From the NCBI GenBank assembly GCA_008692225.1, contig VICG01000012.1, positions 2,046,001 through 2,110,000 of the forward strand: a stretch of 64,000 bases of DNA, written 5' to 3'. Positions 48,900 through 61,379 of the stretch are shown here, piece after piece. This stretch comes from Monilinia fructicola. Taxonomy: Eukaryota; Ascomycota; Leotiomycetes; Helotiales; Sclerotiniaceae. The translations under genes and the position numbers were made by a program. Each line of letters starts with the position of its first letter. The stretch's first letter is position 1. Under the pieces are notes generated by a model. It did no database searches and was not told where the DNA came from. It saw only the letters and a program-made list of their open reading frames with translations.

Positions 48900-49561
48900 T
48901 GCAATGGAATTCCCTTCGACCTCTTTCAATTACGTCACAACCCATTTCATCTGAACAGACATCCCACCAGCATCGCGACTGTTCAAGCCAATAAATAACG
49001 GATAATAACACTTGATGATATTGAAGCAACACGGTCGGAAGCTCCATGATTTTTTACAAGTGCCAATTTTGACAGATATGGTACATATTTTTCACCGTAG
49101 TTCACCAACTAGTGAATGCTACCCTTCTGTGGTGCGCTGAATACAGGGTTCATCTCCGAATCGGGCAAAATTGAAGCTCTAATTGGTTAGTAAGGCTAAA
49201 TCGCAGGGACATCACGATGAACGGGGCTGGATTTTTGGTGATTCTTCCGCCTCGCAAATTTTTCTGATACGACGTTCCTACAAAGTCTGCAGATCGGGCG
49301 TCTAAATGAGGATATACTCACCTATCATAATTGTCCTCATTCAATGCACATCAAAGTCGAATGATATGTATATGTCAGGGCAAATCTCAATTACAACATC
49401 AATGTTTAAATACGGAGTATACACTTAAGTAAACTGCCGATCTATAAGTGGGTCTTACCGAGCCCCTGTCCTTAGCCTTCGGATCATTTCCGGGTTTTAT
49501 CCGGATCGTCAACTCTTTTCAACCCCGCTTCTTAAACTAATAGATATACTCTGTATACCTA

Positions 49562-49815
49562 CTTGGTGTTGTTTTGGGTCTATGCCGGGGTAAAAATCTA
49601 CAAAATAGTATACCTTTTAAATTCTTTTTTATATATTATAAAACTTTCATTTTTAAGAAATTTAAATATACTAAACGTTTATTTTTTAACTTAATAATAC
49701 TATAAAGCATTATTTATAATTTTTAATGAATTTGTTAATTTATTATATATTTTTTAAAAATAAGTTCCATTTTCAGTTAATTTTTAGCCCGGCATTGACC
49801 CAAAACAACGCCAAG
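49562..49815. mobile_element. 254-bp MITE with about 36-bp terminal inverted repeats and TA target duplication
   Basis: The left end CTTGGTGTTGTTTTGGGTCT (49562 on) and the reverse complement of the right end CTTGGCGTTGTTTTGGGTCA (ending 49815) match over about 36 bp with four mismatches, continuing through ATGCCGGG. The dinucleotide TA flanks the element on both sides (49560-49561 and 49816-49817). The interior is about 180 bp of very AT-rich sequence without coding capacity. This is the structure of a non-autonomous Tc1/mariner-type element. It lies between the start of the CSC1-type gene and the second esterase, about 170 bp upstream of the esterase start. Confidence 0.85.
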
Positions 49816-49986
49816 TACAGCCCTGAGTACAAGTAGTACATCTAGTTTGCAATTATCACCCCGCAATTAAAAATCGCCTCACTCCTTCATTTGTGGACTT
49901 CCCAAAATGTCATCGTCTTCTTATGAGATATCTTCTTCCTAAGGTTATCATGGCAATGATGTTCATTCGTAATTTTGTGTCTATCG

Positions 49987-51794
49987 ATGTTTTCTTTTCT
50001 TTTCTATCCTGCTTTGGGGAGCAATGAGTTTGAAGCCCCCTGTGTACAAACGACGAGTGGGACAGTGGTTGGACATCTAGCAGCAAACAAAACCAATGTT
50101 ATTGAGTTCTTAGGTATCCGGTATGCGCAGGCAACCAATGGCTCGTTGAGATATCAACCACCAGTACCATTTGTTTCATCAAATACATATGACGCCTCGC
50201 GATATTCACCGTAGGTTGTTGCTCTCATTGAGCTTGGTTATCTTGAAATGAGAAATCTCAATTATATGTCTGGATTCATGGAGTATGATCACGTATTAAT
50301 TATAGGATAATCTCACATAACAGAAATTTGACCTAACATTTTTTTTCAAGAGCATGTCCTTCAACCCAACCTGCTCCACCGCTTCCTACATTCCCTAACA
50401 AATCATCCACATTTGACCGCATATATACTACAGCTACTAGCCTTACTTTTAGCGAAGACTGCTTGGCACTCAATATATGGACACCATCCATATTTACAAA
50501 AGAGCTAAAGCCAGTCTTGTTTTTCATCCACGGCGGGAGGTTCGTCTCTGGCACCACAGATAACCCCTTATACCAAGGACAATACCTTGCTGCAACAGGC
50601 GACGTGGTTGTTGTTACTATTGAGTTAGTTCTCTCCTACTTGCAAAAATTGCGTGTGGTAGCTGAAGTAATGTAGTTACCGACTTCTTGTATTTGGGTTC
50701 CCAGGCTCACCATCGTTACCCAGCCCAAACCTAGCATTCTTGGACCAGCGACTTGCCCTAGAATGGGTTAAGGCAAATATCCAATTATTTGGAGGGGACC
50801 CATCGAGAATTCTGATGTATGGACAATCCACTGGCGGGTTATCCGTTCATTATCATGCTTTCGCCTGGCCCGATAATCCTATTGCTTCTGCATTCATGTC
50901 GATATCTGGGGTGCTCAATGATAAGCCTAATAGCCCCGAGTTGAGTAAATCATATTGGGACCAGCTAGCTTTGCTAGTCGATTGTAACAATGATGTTGAA
51001 GAAACCGTCATCAGATGCATGCAAAAATTACCCTACCAGACCATCTTGGCGGCCATCAAAAAGTTACCGTCTACACCCACCGAATTTCTGCCACAAACAC
51101 AGTTCCTACCGACCATAGATGAGGAGATTGTGTTCTCGGATTATGCTACCAGAGCCAATGCCGGAAGGTTTGCAAGATTGCCATACCTAGTAGGCAACAC
51201 CAACCACGAATCAGGCTACTACGCCATATCCGCGTTTGCCCAAAACATCACCCTATCACAGACCCAATGGGATCTTCATGACCTGAAAAGATTCACTTGT
51301 GCGGTATCGCAATCAGTCTCTACACGTCTTAGGCACCATGTTCGCGTCTATCGATACCGGTTCTTTGGGGACTTCGATAACACGCGCATATATCCCACAA
51401 GTGGTTCGTATCATTTGAGTGATTTGAATATGTGGCATGGTGTTGGGACGGATGTAAGTGGAATAGAGAATACGAGAGAGGAGGATAGGCTGAGTAGGGC
51501 AATGATGAGGAGTTTGATTTCGTTCGCAAGGGGAGCCAGTGGGCGGATTGGAGAGACTGGGGTGGAAGCAGGACGAGAGTGAAGGGAATGGTGAGTTGGC
51601 GAGGTTAATTTTCTTCCAAAGTGGCATTCTTTGGAACTTTACTGGTTAATTTAAGAACTTAGGTGACTTGACACTTACTGATTCCCATAGGAACACTCAA
51701 CGCACTAGGATACAACAACAAGCCCGAAGTACTACACGTAAACTCCGAGAAATATGATGCTCAATGTACGTCATTAAGCTTAGGGACTCTGTGA
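49987..51794 (+). CDS. type-B carboxylesterase/lipase, second copy; one frame break near the 3' end
   Basis: Alpha/beta-hydrolase like the one at 3171-4945 but divergent. Exons: 49987-50210, 50351-50623, 50676-51590 and 51691-51794. Motifs: EFLGIRYAQATNGSLRYQPP, EDCLALNIW, FFIHGGRFVSG (oxyanion hole), the elbow GQSTGG with the nucleophile Ser (an unusual GQSTG in place of GESAG), Glu in GNTNHESGYY, and His in TSGSYHLSD. Near 51530-51533 a GGGG run carries one G too many: the annotated frame stops at 51582, whereas dropping one G gives the family sequence GGLERLGWKQDESEGN, then the junction to GTLNALGYNNKPEVLHVNSE. The start is uncertain: 49987 gives a short hydrophobic leader (MFSFLFYPALG), while an ATG at 49950 would extend it if another base were removed near 49977. 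Confidence 0.85.
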
Positions 51795-52036
51795 TTATTT
51801 CACAATCCGCTGTAATCGCGGTACATTATCGCTTTTCTCCACTGCCGCTAGCAATTTCACAAATACCGTCTAACAACTCTAAAAACTGAGCATCGTGGAC
51901 TAAAGAACAACACCGCATGCTCCCTCATACTTCCCAACAAGGGCCACCGCATCTTCTATGTCTGAACTTCCACATATTCTTGAACTCTTCAATCGTCTCT
52001 CCCGCCAAGCTTCTTTCCATATCCAAAAACCCCACC

Positions 52037-53834
52037 CTAAGCATGCAATTGACTTGTTTTCGTCGTCTTCACCATTATCTCTGTCAGAGAGCTACTATCT
52101 TTCGGGTTTCTTACCTTATCTCCAAATTCTCTTGACGGCTCTACCCAACCTCTAGTCAGCCCATACTGTTTCCAAACATACCAAAGCCATGTATTATTTC
52201 GTTCTTCGGCTTGACTACCAGGATCCAGTGATCTCCTCATTATCATTGAAAGCCTCACTTTCAAATTCTCAGCTTGCGACGCAGACCAATTAATGCCCAA
52301 GTCATCTCCGCTGGGATACAATAGTTCTTTGTGTTTTGGTTTTGAACCATCTTTTAGATCACATACCTGTTTGCGTGCGAAGACCTCCTGATTTAGAGTT
52401 TTGGCATGAAATTCGTTTCTTTGGTCGTTCTCAAACTTTCGAATTGATTCTGTAACCAGAACTTTGCGGTAGTATGCCGACATCCATTCGTCTTCGAGAC
52501 AGAGCCAATCTGCAAAGCCTATCACTTTGACTCTATATAAATGCTTAGCGGGGGTTTTAACGTCCTTCAGACAGTTTAAAAATGTCTTTTTGAACCACCA
52601 CTTGGTTAGGTTACTTGATCCAATATAACTGTAAATAGAGATGGTATGTTCTGTGGTGCATCAATTGAAAGTGGGATCAAAATCGCATATGTCATTCTTA
52701 CCCTGGTATAGCACGCTTCATTTTCGGACGGAATTGCACACCCGTAATATCAATCCACGTTTCTGTAGTATCATCTATGGTTTCGGGTACAATGCGAATT
52801 CTTATTCCTTGATCGAGTCTAGAAGTAGTAAAACAAGTACTGCGGGAAAGTATCGTGTGACCGCCTGAATTGGCTGCGATGACTGGAGTGGCTGGAGTGA
52901 GTGGAGTGGGTGGAGTTGAGTGGTAGGAGACATTGTGCGTTGGAGGCCTTGAATATAACGCAGGAACTGTGTCGCGCTCGGTAGTAACTGAACGAGGTGA
53001 ATGCCTGCTATGTTTACAATGACCAAAACTTTCCCCTAGGAAAACTGTAAGATACCGAAACTGCGTCTCCGAATTGGATGACCCTCCTAACTACAGGCAG
53101 AGGAGATCCACCCACAGAAAGGGGATTGCGTGTAGAATTATCAGGGGTACTTGGAGTTTCCGGACTGGAATCTGCGCTCTTTACCGGGCTAAGTTTTCTA
53201 CGAGTATTTTTCGTTTCACCACCTCGGTCGACTCCTACTTCACAATGACCTCGCCTGCTTGCATTTGGACTGAGCGGAATTTGGCTGGAAGAATTCGAGG
53301 TATGAGAAAGTAAAAGAGGAAGCCTGACGCAAACAACTGTCCCTCCTTTCTTAAGAAACATTGCTAAAACAGTCTGTATTCCAAGTCAGAAATGAACGAG
53401 CACAAGCGAGCATAAAGAAACATGATATATACAAAATACAGCGCAAAATGATTTGCATGCCAATTAGAAGCCACAATTTCCCAAGCCGCAGTGCTACTCC
53501 CCACACTTGGAAAGCCAAGTTGACGGGCGAGCGTATCAAGTTGCGTACGGAGTTCAGTGCGGCTATAGGTAGAAGTTCCGAAGTTTGCATAGTCGTAAGG
53601 CTCAATGCCAGCGTCGTAGGGCTCAATATCTGCTGTATCGACATAATCAGGTACAGGGCTGTGATCCTGAATAGCCGAAAAATCTGCTGCATCTGATGGA
53701 GGTGCATTGAGATCTAGCTCACTGATTTCATCGGACAATGGCGCATCGCTATCGTACCTGCCGAAGGGTTCTGGTGATGATAAGTAACTTAGGTTTAAAT
53801 AACCAGCTTCATAAGCTTGTGAGCTGGTGCCCAT
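52037..53834 (-). CDS. unrecognised protein gene, frame-broken (about 480 residues if joined)
   Basis: Four coding-like blocks follow one another on the minus strand. (1) From ATG 53834, an acidic Asp/Ser/Pro/Tyr-rich N-terminus (YVDTADIEPYDAGIEPYDYA) then LARQLGFPSVGSSTAAWEIV. (2) 53366-53030, a basic Ser/Pro-rich linker (KLSPVKSADSSPETPSTPDN). (3) 53030-52700 in a frame shifted by one base at the AAAA run 53025-53028: GHCKHSRHSPRSVTTERD, a TPPTPLTPATP stretch, and RIRIVPETIDDTTETWIDIT. (4) After a probable GTAAGA intron, 52660-52037: VIGFADWLCLEDEWMSAYY, then Lys/Glu/Trp-rich sequence to TGA. A GTATTT...ACAG intron near 53440-53367 fits but leaves the frame off by one. I know no family. Perhaps three indels; convergent with the esterase, 240 bp apart. 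Confidence 0.5.
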
Positions 53835-56800
53835 CGTGTTAATATCGATATCTAGTTTGTAAGTATAGAAAATTTATCATGTATAAGATATGCTGGTAAC
53901 AACCAATATATTTAGATCAGTAGTTATGGAGATAATGCGGAAGAATACAAAGAATAAGTGATACGGGGGACTTGAGAATATCTTGAAGGAAGTAGGAATG
54001 GATGTCAAGTACATGTTGATGTCGTTTTAGGAAGTCACGATGGGGTGTCTTAATGCTATTCTCGAAAGTATTCTATATAAAAAGATTTGGGTATCCGTTT
54101 AATCCAACTGTCGTTCTACGATGAAAGACCTTCAGTTCTCCATTTTGTCTACGAAATTCAAATTAGATGAAGTATGAAACCACAAGAAATTCTAAATACA
54201 TTTGAAAGATTGGTCTTGCTAGGTAAATTCATGATTTGTTAGATGTTAAGATACCAACGCTTGGTGATATGTCAAAACAGAATCCATTTCAAGATTTTGT
54301 GGATAGGCCGTCGTAGGGGAATAGGCTTGGATTTCTATTCTCATTTCAAAGTAAGGTATTTGCCGACATTCATGGAGGTAAGCCCGGAATTTCCAGTAAT
54401 GGCTAGAGTTTACAGACAAATTTCATCCTTAGAGCCTATACTATGGCTCATACAATACGTTGGCTGAACTCAATGATAGACTGTCCAAATGTATTGCTCG
54501 AGCACGCTTTGAGCCACGTGCTCAACAGAAAAGACAGACCTGTAAGCAGATAGCATGCTTCACTGAATGCTCGGAAAATGGCTAATCATTATGAATGAAG
54601 TGTGCGTTACCGCTCTACACAGAAGTTACCCGATATACGATAATCTATATCACGCCATCCTGAGAAGGCATCGTGCTATTTTCCGATTTTATACCCAAAC
54701 ATTGTCGAGAAGCAAACAAATCGCTGGAGATTAACAGCTGAGCGATGGTTCGATAAAAATTCAATTTTCGAACGCTCAAAAGAATTAGAGCTCTTGCAGA
54801 CGAAGCCACGGGCTTGGTTGAACCTGTAGTGCTCAGGGAACTTGTAGAACAAATCAGAGCTCTTTGTGTACTACATCAGCTATGTAAGGCTTAAAGCACT
54901 GCCGTGTTCCTTTCTATAATGCCTGTTTGAGGTGCAAACATTTGTGTGGAGTGAAGAGAGGGCAAACTTGCGCTTACCTCTAGTGAAATGTATCTCCGGA
55001 AATGCGAGGAGAACAGAGTTGTTCTCTGGATATGAGGCTGTTTGCGAATTCATTGATACCAAGTCCAATCACTTTAATGTGTTGAGATTCAATATCTTGA
55101 TCAAGCACAACGATTTTGATAACAGGTTCGGCCTCGTCAGACTTAACTTTTCACTCAGACTGAATATGGGAAACGACCAGCCTTGGCATATCGATTCCCG
55201 TTCTTATATTGTGTAATACTCGAGAGCGTCTTGGGAGTATCTAGATACTTACCCAGGACCACACTGAGTATTGATTCGAGTGATATTAGCAATGCTGCAA
55301 GAAGTGGCACTTGGAGATTTGGGCGCTAACAGATTTCGTTCCAAGGAAGCGTATCACGTGGACACCTGAACAGGAAAGAAAATTCGGTTCCCTTGGCTGC
55401 AATTTCACTCATCAAAAGTGCAATGTCTTCAATCTTTCGTATAAGCAATGCTGTTCTCGGTTTGAAATAAACCTAATTAAGAAATCTACACTACTTCGAT
55501 TCAAGGTGATTAGTCTGCGAAGTAGATGTGGTATTTAAAATCACCACAAAGTTAACAATGCAATACCTCTGGGTTTTCCCCGTCCATTTGAGATACATTA
55601 GTGAGGGGGGCGTGGTGTCTTTGTCCTCCGATGGAGAAGAAATGACTGTGCATATCGAAATGTTTCACGCAACTGGTATCTTGCCTGCAGCTGTTTGATT
55701 CTAGTGACTAAGATCAGCTACAGAGAATTTTGAATTTGGACTCATCTAGAACTACCTAGGTAGTGAGAACCATGGATGATATGGATGCGACGAGATGGCA
55801 AGGGCTTGTTATCGTCACCAAATGAGGCTTGACATGTACGTGATTTATCCAATTTTTGTCAAACTGATGGTCCATCTTGGAAGATTTGTAGCCTTGAGGT
55901 CCTATATGATCTAATAAGGACCCCTCGACAGAGCAACTTGGATGACAGGTGATGGTAGATTAAAGGCACAAAAATCATCCTTGTGATCCTCATGATGTGA
56001 TGCGATTGGCTGGCGGTGGTGGCTGGAGGGGCTCATCACGTGATACAACGACGTCGTGTTTCCCATCCTTGCGTTATAAGTGGCGACGCCCCGTAACACA
56101 TAATATTATCTCAAGTTCATTTAACCACCATGGGAATGTGAATAATTATCAGCCTTCATCCCTCAAATAGAACTTGAGAATACGAAAAGTTTCCTTTTGC
56201 AATGCTCATGAATACCACAGTTGGTATTCATTCTCGTGCTAGACGATGTCATTTTGCCTGGTTTGCTTTATTGGTCTTTCGTATATGTTCTCGCCCGTGT
56301 GATACAAGGCAGGTCAATGGCTAGCAATAAGGATGAGTTCATCCACTGTGTCGCCACAATCCTTCATTGGTGGTTGTATTCTCGGCGTCAAGAAAGCAGA
56401 CGAATCAAAAGCTTCATCACCATTTTGACAAACATATCAGATTGGACAAATAAAACCTACCTAGGTATGGCTTACAAGCTTATATTTTCCCCACAATAAC
56501 CCCAGGAAATAGAATGCGGCAAAGCTACCCCAACTTTTTAGTTGATTCACTCTTCGGTCTATCATTGAACGAGCCAGCCCCTTCCTGCTGTACAATATAA
56601 GTGAACATGGTCATCTTATGACATCTTTAATGCCAATATTCTATTAAATAGATCCATCCCCGCCTTGAGTAGGAATGCTAGGCTTCGTATGACTTTAGAC
56701 CGAGAAGTTTTGGGTGATTAGATCACACTCATATTATAACTTCAAAGGATATCCTCTTGTTTCTCGATCCATCAAATTCCTACATTCCACTTTCTTATGG

Positions 56801-56910
56801 TAATAGACACCGGGCACATCTTACAATCATCGTAACTTTACCTAAGCGATTCCATACACAGGGCCCCATAAACTGCAAAGTTTTGGAAAAGGTAAAGGAA
56901 CTGTATTGAA
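53835..56910. other. 3-kb spacer without a supported gene
   Basis: The palindromic CCTAGG-type motif ACCTAGGTAGT occurs at 55754 and again near 56459 (CTACCTAGGTA). A weak minus-strand coding-like patch at 54965-55340 (APKSPSATSCSIANITR and IKIVVLDQDIESQHIKV) could not be joined into a gene. Frames at 54243-54467, 55311-55538 and 56221-56499 have no domain. Confidence 0.4.
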
Positions 56911-58582
56911 ATGGCGTTGTGGAAGAGGAAAATTACAGTTGCTGATGATGTGGTAACCTCTGCGGTGCATTTGACATTGCGCCAATCCCTCATACCTAAT
57001 TTTCTAGGTAAGTTATAATGGACTACTTCATCCTCTTGTTTTTTGAAGCTAATCTATTTATCCCAACAGTTACGATTCTTTTCTTCCTTTGGTAAGACAA
57101 ACCACCTTCAACAAATGATGAAATCTTGACTAACCAATTTCTAGGGGGTTTGCCTACGGACTTCTTGATGTTTTAAATCCTCATTTCCAATCTTCCCTGA
57201 AAATCACACCGTCCAAGGCCTCAGGTCTATCAGCCGCATACTTCGGTGCTTATGCACTCTGCCCAACAACAATAAGTGGCTGGATACTCAGAAAATGGGG
57301 ATTTAGAGTCACTTTTATGACTGGACTCTGTGTCCTTGCTGTTGGTTGTCTTTTAATGTGGCCAAGCGGTGTGAAACACTCATTCGGAGGATACTGTGGT
57401 AGTATGTTTGTTGTCGGAGCCGGATTGTCTACCCTCGAAACTGCAGCAGACCCTTTCCTCTCAATCTGCGGTCCTCCAAGATACTCTGAGATTCGTCTCA
57501 ATCTTGCACAAGCTGTTCAAGCCGTCGGTTCCTTCGTTGCTCCTCTTCTAGCTTCTCGCGTATTCTTTGCTAAGACTGTCGACAATGATCAAGGACTCAA
57601 GAATGTTCAATGGACCTATCTTGGTGTTGCTTGTTTCGTCGGCTTACTAATCATCTTGTTTTACTTGGCACCGATGCCAGAGATTACAGATGCAGATATG
57701 AGCACTCAAGAATTAGAGATTGCTGATTATGATCCTGGACCATTCCGAAGACAATTCAACCTCTTTCTTGCTGTTTGGAGCATGTTCTGTTATATTGGTG
57801 CACAAGGTAAGCGCGGTGTCATTCATGTATTCAGAGTCAATGAATACTAACACAAGATAGTTTCCGTTGCAAACTATTTTGTAAACTTTTGCGAGGAAGC
57901 AGGAAGAGATGCTTCTACCAGCTGTAAGCCTTATTGCTATTAAGTTCATCCAACACCTCACTGATATATTCCAGCCGACCTATTCGCCACAGCGCAAGGT
58001 CTTTATGCATTTAACCGTTTCGTAGCTGGTGGTATCATGACGTTCAAATCCATCAAACCTCGATATATTCTCGCCACCTACCTCTTTCTTTCTTGGCTGT
58101 TCGTCTTGTCTGCCTCCAAGCCCACGGTACCGGCAGTATCGCTTGTCTCATCCTCGTTCTCTGTTTTGAATCCGCCTGTTTCGCCACAACCTTCACACTC
58201 GGTCTACGTGGTCTCGGTCGTCATACTAAACTTGGAGGATCACTCTTGGTAGCTGCGATATCTGGAGGTGCAGTATTCCCGCCGATGACGGGTGCGGTAG
58301 CCACACATTTGCAAAAGACTGGGAGCAAAAAGCCTTTTTCACATGGCCATGTTGATTCCGATGATGGCTTTCGTATTGGCGTATATCTACCCGTTGTATG
58401 TTAACCTCTATGTTAAGGAAAGGATGGACGAGAGAAGATTGACCGCTGTTGGTATCGAGCCCGTGAATGAAAAGGAGTTTGCATTGAAGAAGACAGAGAG
58501 TGCTGCTGCATCTGGACAAGCTAAAGAGCTTGAGGCTGGCAACGGAGGTGTGGAAACGGTTGAGAGAGTGGAAAAGACTTGA
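56911..58582 (+). CDS. MFS transporter, L-fucose:H+ symporter (FucP)-like, five exons, three frame breaks
   Basis: Sugar permease of the FHS family, expected in the plasma membrane. Exons: 56911-57007, a 22-nt micro-exon 57070-57091, 57145-57806, 57861-57923 and 57975-58582. The micro-exon supplies VTILFFLW and is bounded by phase 1 and phase 2 introns; without it the conserved WGFAYGLLDVLNPHFQ motif (helix 1) would be lost. Other family marks: STLETAADPFLSICGP, VQAVGSFVAPLLASRVFF, ANYFVNFCEEAGRD and LYAFNRFVAGGIM. In the last exon the frame changes three times, each time by one missing base: near 58118 (before HGTGSIACLILVLCFESACF), near 58314 (before DWEQKAFFTW) and near 58346 (before MLIPMMAFVLAYIYPLYVN). 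The protein ends with an Ala/Glu-rich cytosolic tail at 58582. About 500 residues if joined. Confidence 0.85.
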
Positions 58583-60941
58583 GACTATCATGAAAGTCGT
58601 GATATATTTCGGAGTTGAAATGGGTTGTGGCAAGAGAGGTTCTATGATTGTTGCTCGATGCGGGATATTCGATGCTCGTCAAGTATATTCAGGCTTTGGT
58701 TAACAGGTATCGATAATACCATTTAGTCACAGAAACAAATTCCCATTAGATCAAGGTACTATATAACTATCATTATGCTAGATCTCGGAAAAACCATGCC
58801 CAATTTTACATCAATCTGTTCTTCAATACTCTATTCTCATTTTCCGTCGTAACAGGCACGATTTACAATCGCTTCCTTCATGTCCCCGTGCTAACCGATA
58901 GCATCTTATTCATATCAAAGATTCAAATATCACAATTCATGATCACCTCCTCTCACAACAACCGCCCGAATTCCTAATGACGTTAAACCATATCCATTCT
59001 CCACCTATTCCCCGCAGCTTGGCAGTACCCCCAAAAAAGGAAAGAAGCTTTCACTAAAAACAACTAGCCAAAGCTTCGGAGCCTGTCATGATGCACTCCA
59101 CAATCGGATCCACTTAATACCCAGAACAAATTTCTGACGAATTATAAATCTGGACCGAGAATAGCCATCATCCGCTATGTTGGGTCCCGTGGAGAGATTC
59201 TTTGGGTTCAGAATCGGTTTCAATGGATTTGAGTTCGTTCGGGACATCTTCACTGCGGGCGTCTAGTAGTAAGATTAATCTCCTCGGTGCCATGCCATGA
59301 AGGTGGAATGATCCCTAAAACTTACCTATATCTTACATGAGAGATGAAAGGCGCTATTCGAACTGAAATAATCTACCTCTTGAGATTGTGAACTCATATC
59401 TTGAATACTCTATTGTTGGACAGTTTTTAAATATAATACTACCAAATCCCTTTCCAAAGTGTTGACCAATCTATCTACCATAAACACTTCATAAGGAAGG
59501 ATTCTAGATCTGGGAACCTGCAATTCATGTCTTGTTGGTCGCGTCATCCTTTGGTTTCTCCAACCTTGTTCATCTTGTCTGCTATTTTCCTTATCTTAGG
59601 TCTATCCTACTCAAGTACCGTTGAACGAAAATTGTTGGTATAAACTTGGTCAGTTAAAGTGTAAGTACCTAATCCTTTGGTTGGTATATCATCGTAGTTA
59701 TTCTCTATGCAATCTATGGAATGGAGGACGACTTTATAGACGTCCTCGAGGTGCTGGTACGCCCAATACGGTTAGACGTATTATTCGTACAGCAACTCAA
59801 TATCACATGATCCATTTCCCGACAAAAATGAATGAACCAGACTTTTTTCCATTGAAGTATCTAGCGAAGCAACATCTCTATTAAAAATATGCAAGAATTT
59901 ATGCTTCTTAATTGACAAGAACTTGTTTCCGAGAGGATCACGGCAAGTCCAGGGCTATTACTAAGACTGACACAACACTATATACGGTCATTCGCTCCCT
60001 GCAGACTCCTCAAGTATTCCTTTTACTCCGGCCTTGAAAACTTCAAGGTGCAATTTCCTGAACGAGTTCATTCTCTTATTCATTTGATCATACTCATCGC
60101 TTTGAGTTCATCTTATAGCTTTCATCATCTCGTTCGATTCTTCTAGGGCAGCAATGTACTCCTCAGTATCAATCAAATTAACCCTAGAGTACCACTTTTC
60201 TGGCAGAATGCCATATATTCGTAAAATCCTCCCTAACTCTTATTATAGCATATATCTTACATATATAATAGTAAAAGCTTTAAAGCATCTACATTAAAAG
60301 ATTTTCGGAATATTATATTAGCTTTAAAATAGCTTCAAAATAGCTTCGAATACTAATATATCATTCTCAATTCCACTTCGACTCTTTAACTTCACTTTAA
60401 CTCTTCAACTTCACTTCAACTCTTCAACTTCATTTCAACTCTTTAACTTTATTTTAATATCATTAATACTATTAATACCATCAATACCATCAATACTATC
60501 AATACCATTAATAATAAGTTATTCCATTCGTTAAGAATTGCTTTTTTTACCTCGCTTCCACTCCCCTATTTCAAAAAATGCCCCCCCCCCTCCAATAACA
60601 TATTAACCACTTTAAATTCTAAATAGCTTTTATACTACCAATAACAACAACAACAACAACAACAATAATACTATAAATTATAATATGCTCAAATATACCC
60701 AAATAAAGCAATACGCTTAAATAAGCTGAAATCTTATAGTATACTTAAATAAGTTTAGCTTAATATATTAAGATTAACAGACTAAACTTAAAATAGGATG
60801 TAAACTATTAGTGTTAACTCCTATTCCTATGCCATATGCCTTGAGATCCATGGATTCCCAAATGTTATATATCAAAAAACTATTTTGAATATGGAATTAT
60901 GCCATAAACCGAATATGGCATATGGCCATATTTGTGGTACT
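58583..60941. other. spacer with simple-sequence tract
   Basis: No gene is supported; the frame 59621-59884 lacks any domain. From about 60240 the sequence is AT-rich and repetitive (listed separately) and includes a C10 run at 60582-60591 and a CAA array at 60643-60665. Confidence 0.5.
60360..60535. repeat. compound simple repeats (CTTCAACTTCACTTCAACT-type, then ATCAATACC-type)
   Basis: From about 60380 to 60455 the sequence repeats CTTCAACTTCAC/TTTCAACT blocks of roughly 17-22 bp with C/T variation. From about 60458 to 60520 it repeats ATCAATACC/ATTAATACT 9-mers. An AGCTTCAAAAT pair precedes them near 60330. Confidence 0.65.
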
Positions 60942-61379
60942 CTAGGGATTGGGGTCCTTTTCGATGAGAGTTCCCTTGCAATCTCCTTTTGCACGACCCT
61001 CTGCATTCTCATCTCTCTCATACTGCTCGTCACCCATCTTCGCCCAAGGGAAATCGAAATCACTTGTAGCAGCGGTTGTTTCATTACTCTTTTCCCCATA
61101 CGGATTTTCGCTACTAGTTCTCCCTCCGCCCATGAGAACAGGGACTCCGGTGCCAAACTCCGAGCACTTTCCGTTCCTTGCTTGCGTAGGCTGACTGCGG
61201 AAGTTTTGAACGCAAACCATGATTGAGTAACAAATCAGTAGTATGATCCACGATGCGACAATAGTAATCCGCCGTCGTGAAATTTCTGGTGTACGTTCAT
61301 CTTTGGATGTGCTGGTGATGATGAAGATGGATTCCATTGGCATCTGCGCGAGAGTTGCAAGATTGGAAATGGGTGGCAT
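60942..61379 (-). CDS. small single-pass membrane protein, tandem copy A (145 aa)
   Basis: An intronless frame from ATG 61379 to 60942. It begins MPPISNLATLAQMP, closely like the MAPISNITEIAAG start of the gene at 62960. One transmembrane helix (ITIVASWIILLICYSIMVCV, about residues 38-57) is preceded by a basic cluster (ISRRR), predicting the N-terminus in the cytosol. The C-terminal two thirds is a polar, acidic-rich, probably disordered segment (for example KMGDEQYERDENAEGRAK). I recognise no family. Shared start, shared topology, shared strand and 1.1-kb spacing suggest a tandem duplication. Confidence 0.6.
   Translation of the reverse strand: MPPISNLATLAQMPMESIFIITSTSKDERTPEISRRRITIVASWIILLICYSIMVCVQNFRSQPTQARNGKCSEFGTGVPVLMGGGRTSSENPYGEKSNETTAATSDFDFPWAKMGDEQYERDENAEGRAKGDCKGTLIEKDPNP

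Noticed and set aside
54965..55340. Minus-strand coding-like patches near 55 kb
   Set aside because: Two short protein-like stretches and one GTAAGT donor, but no acceptor keeps the frame and no start was found; left as spacer.
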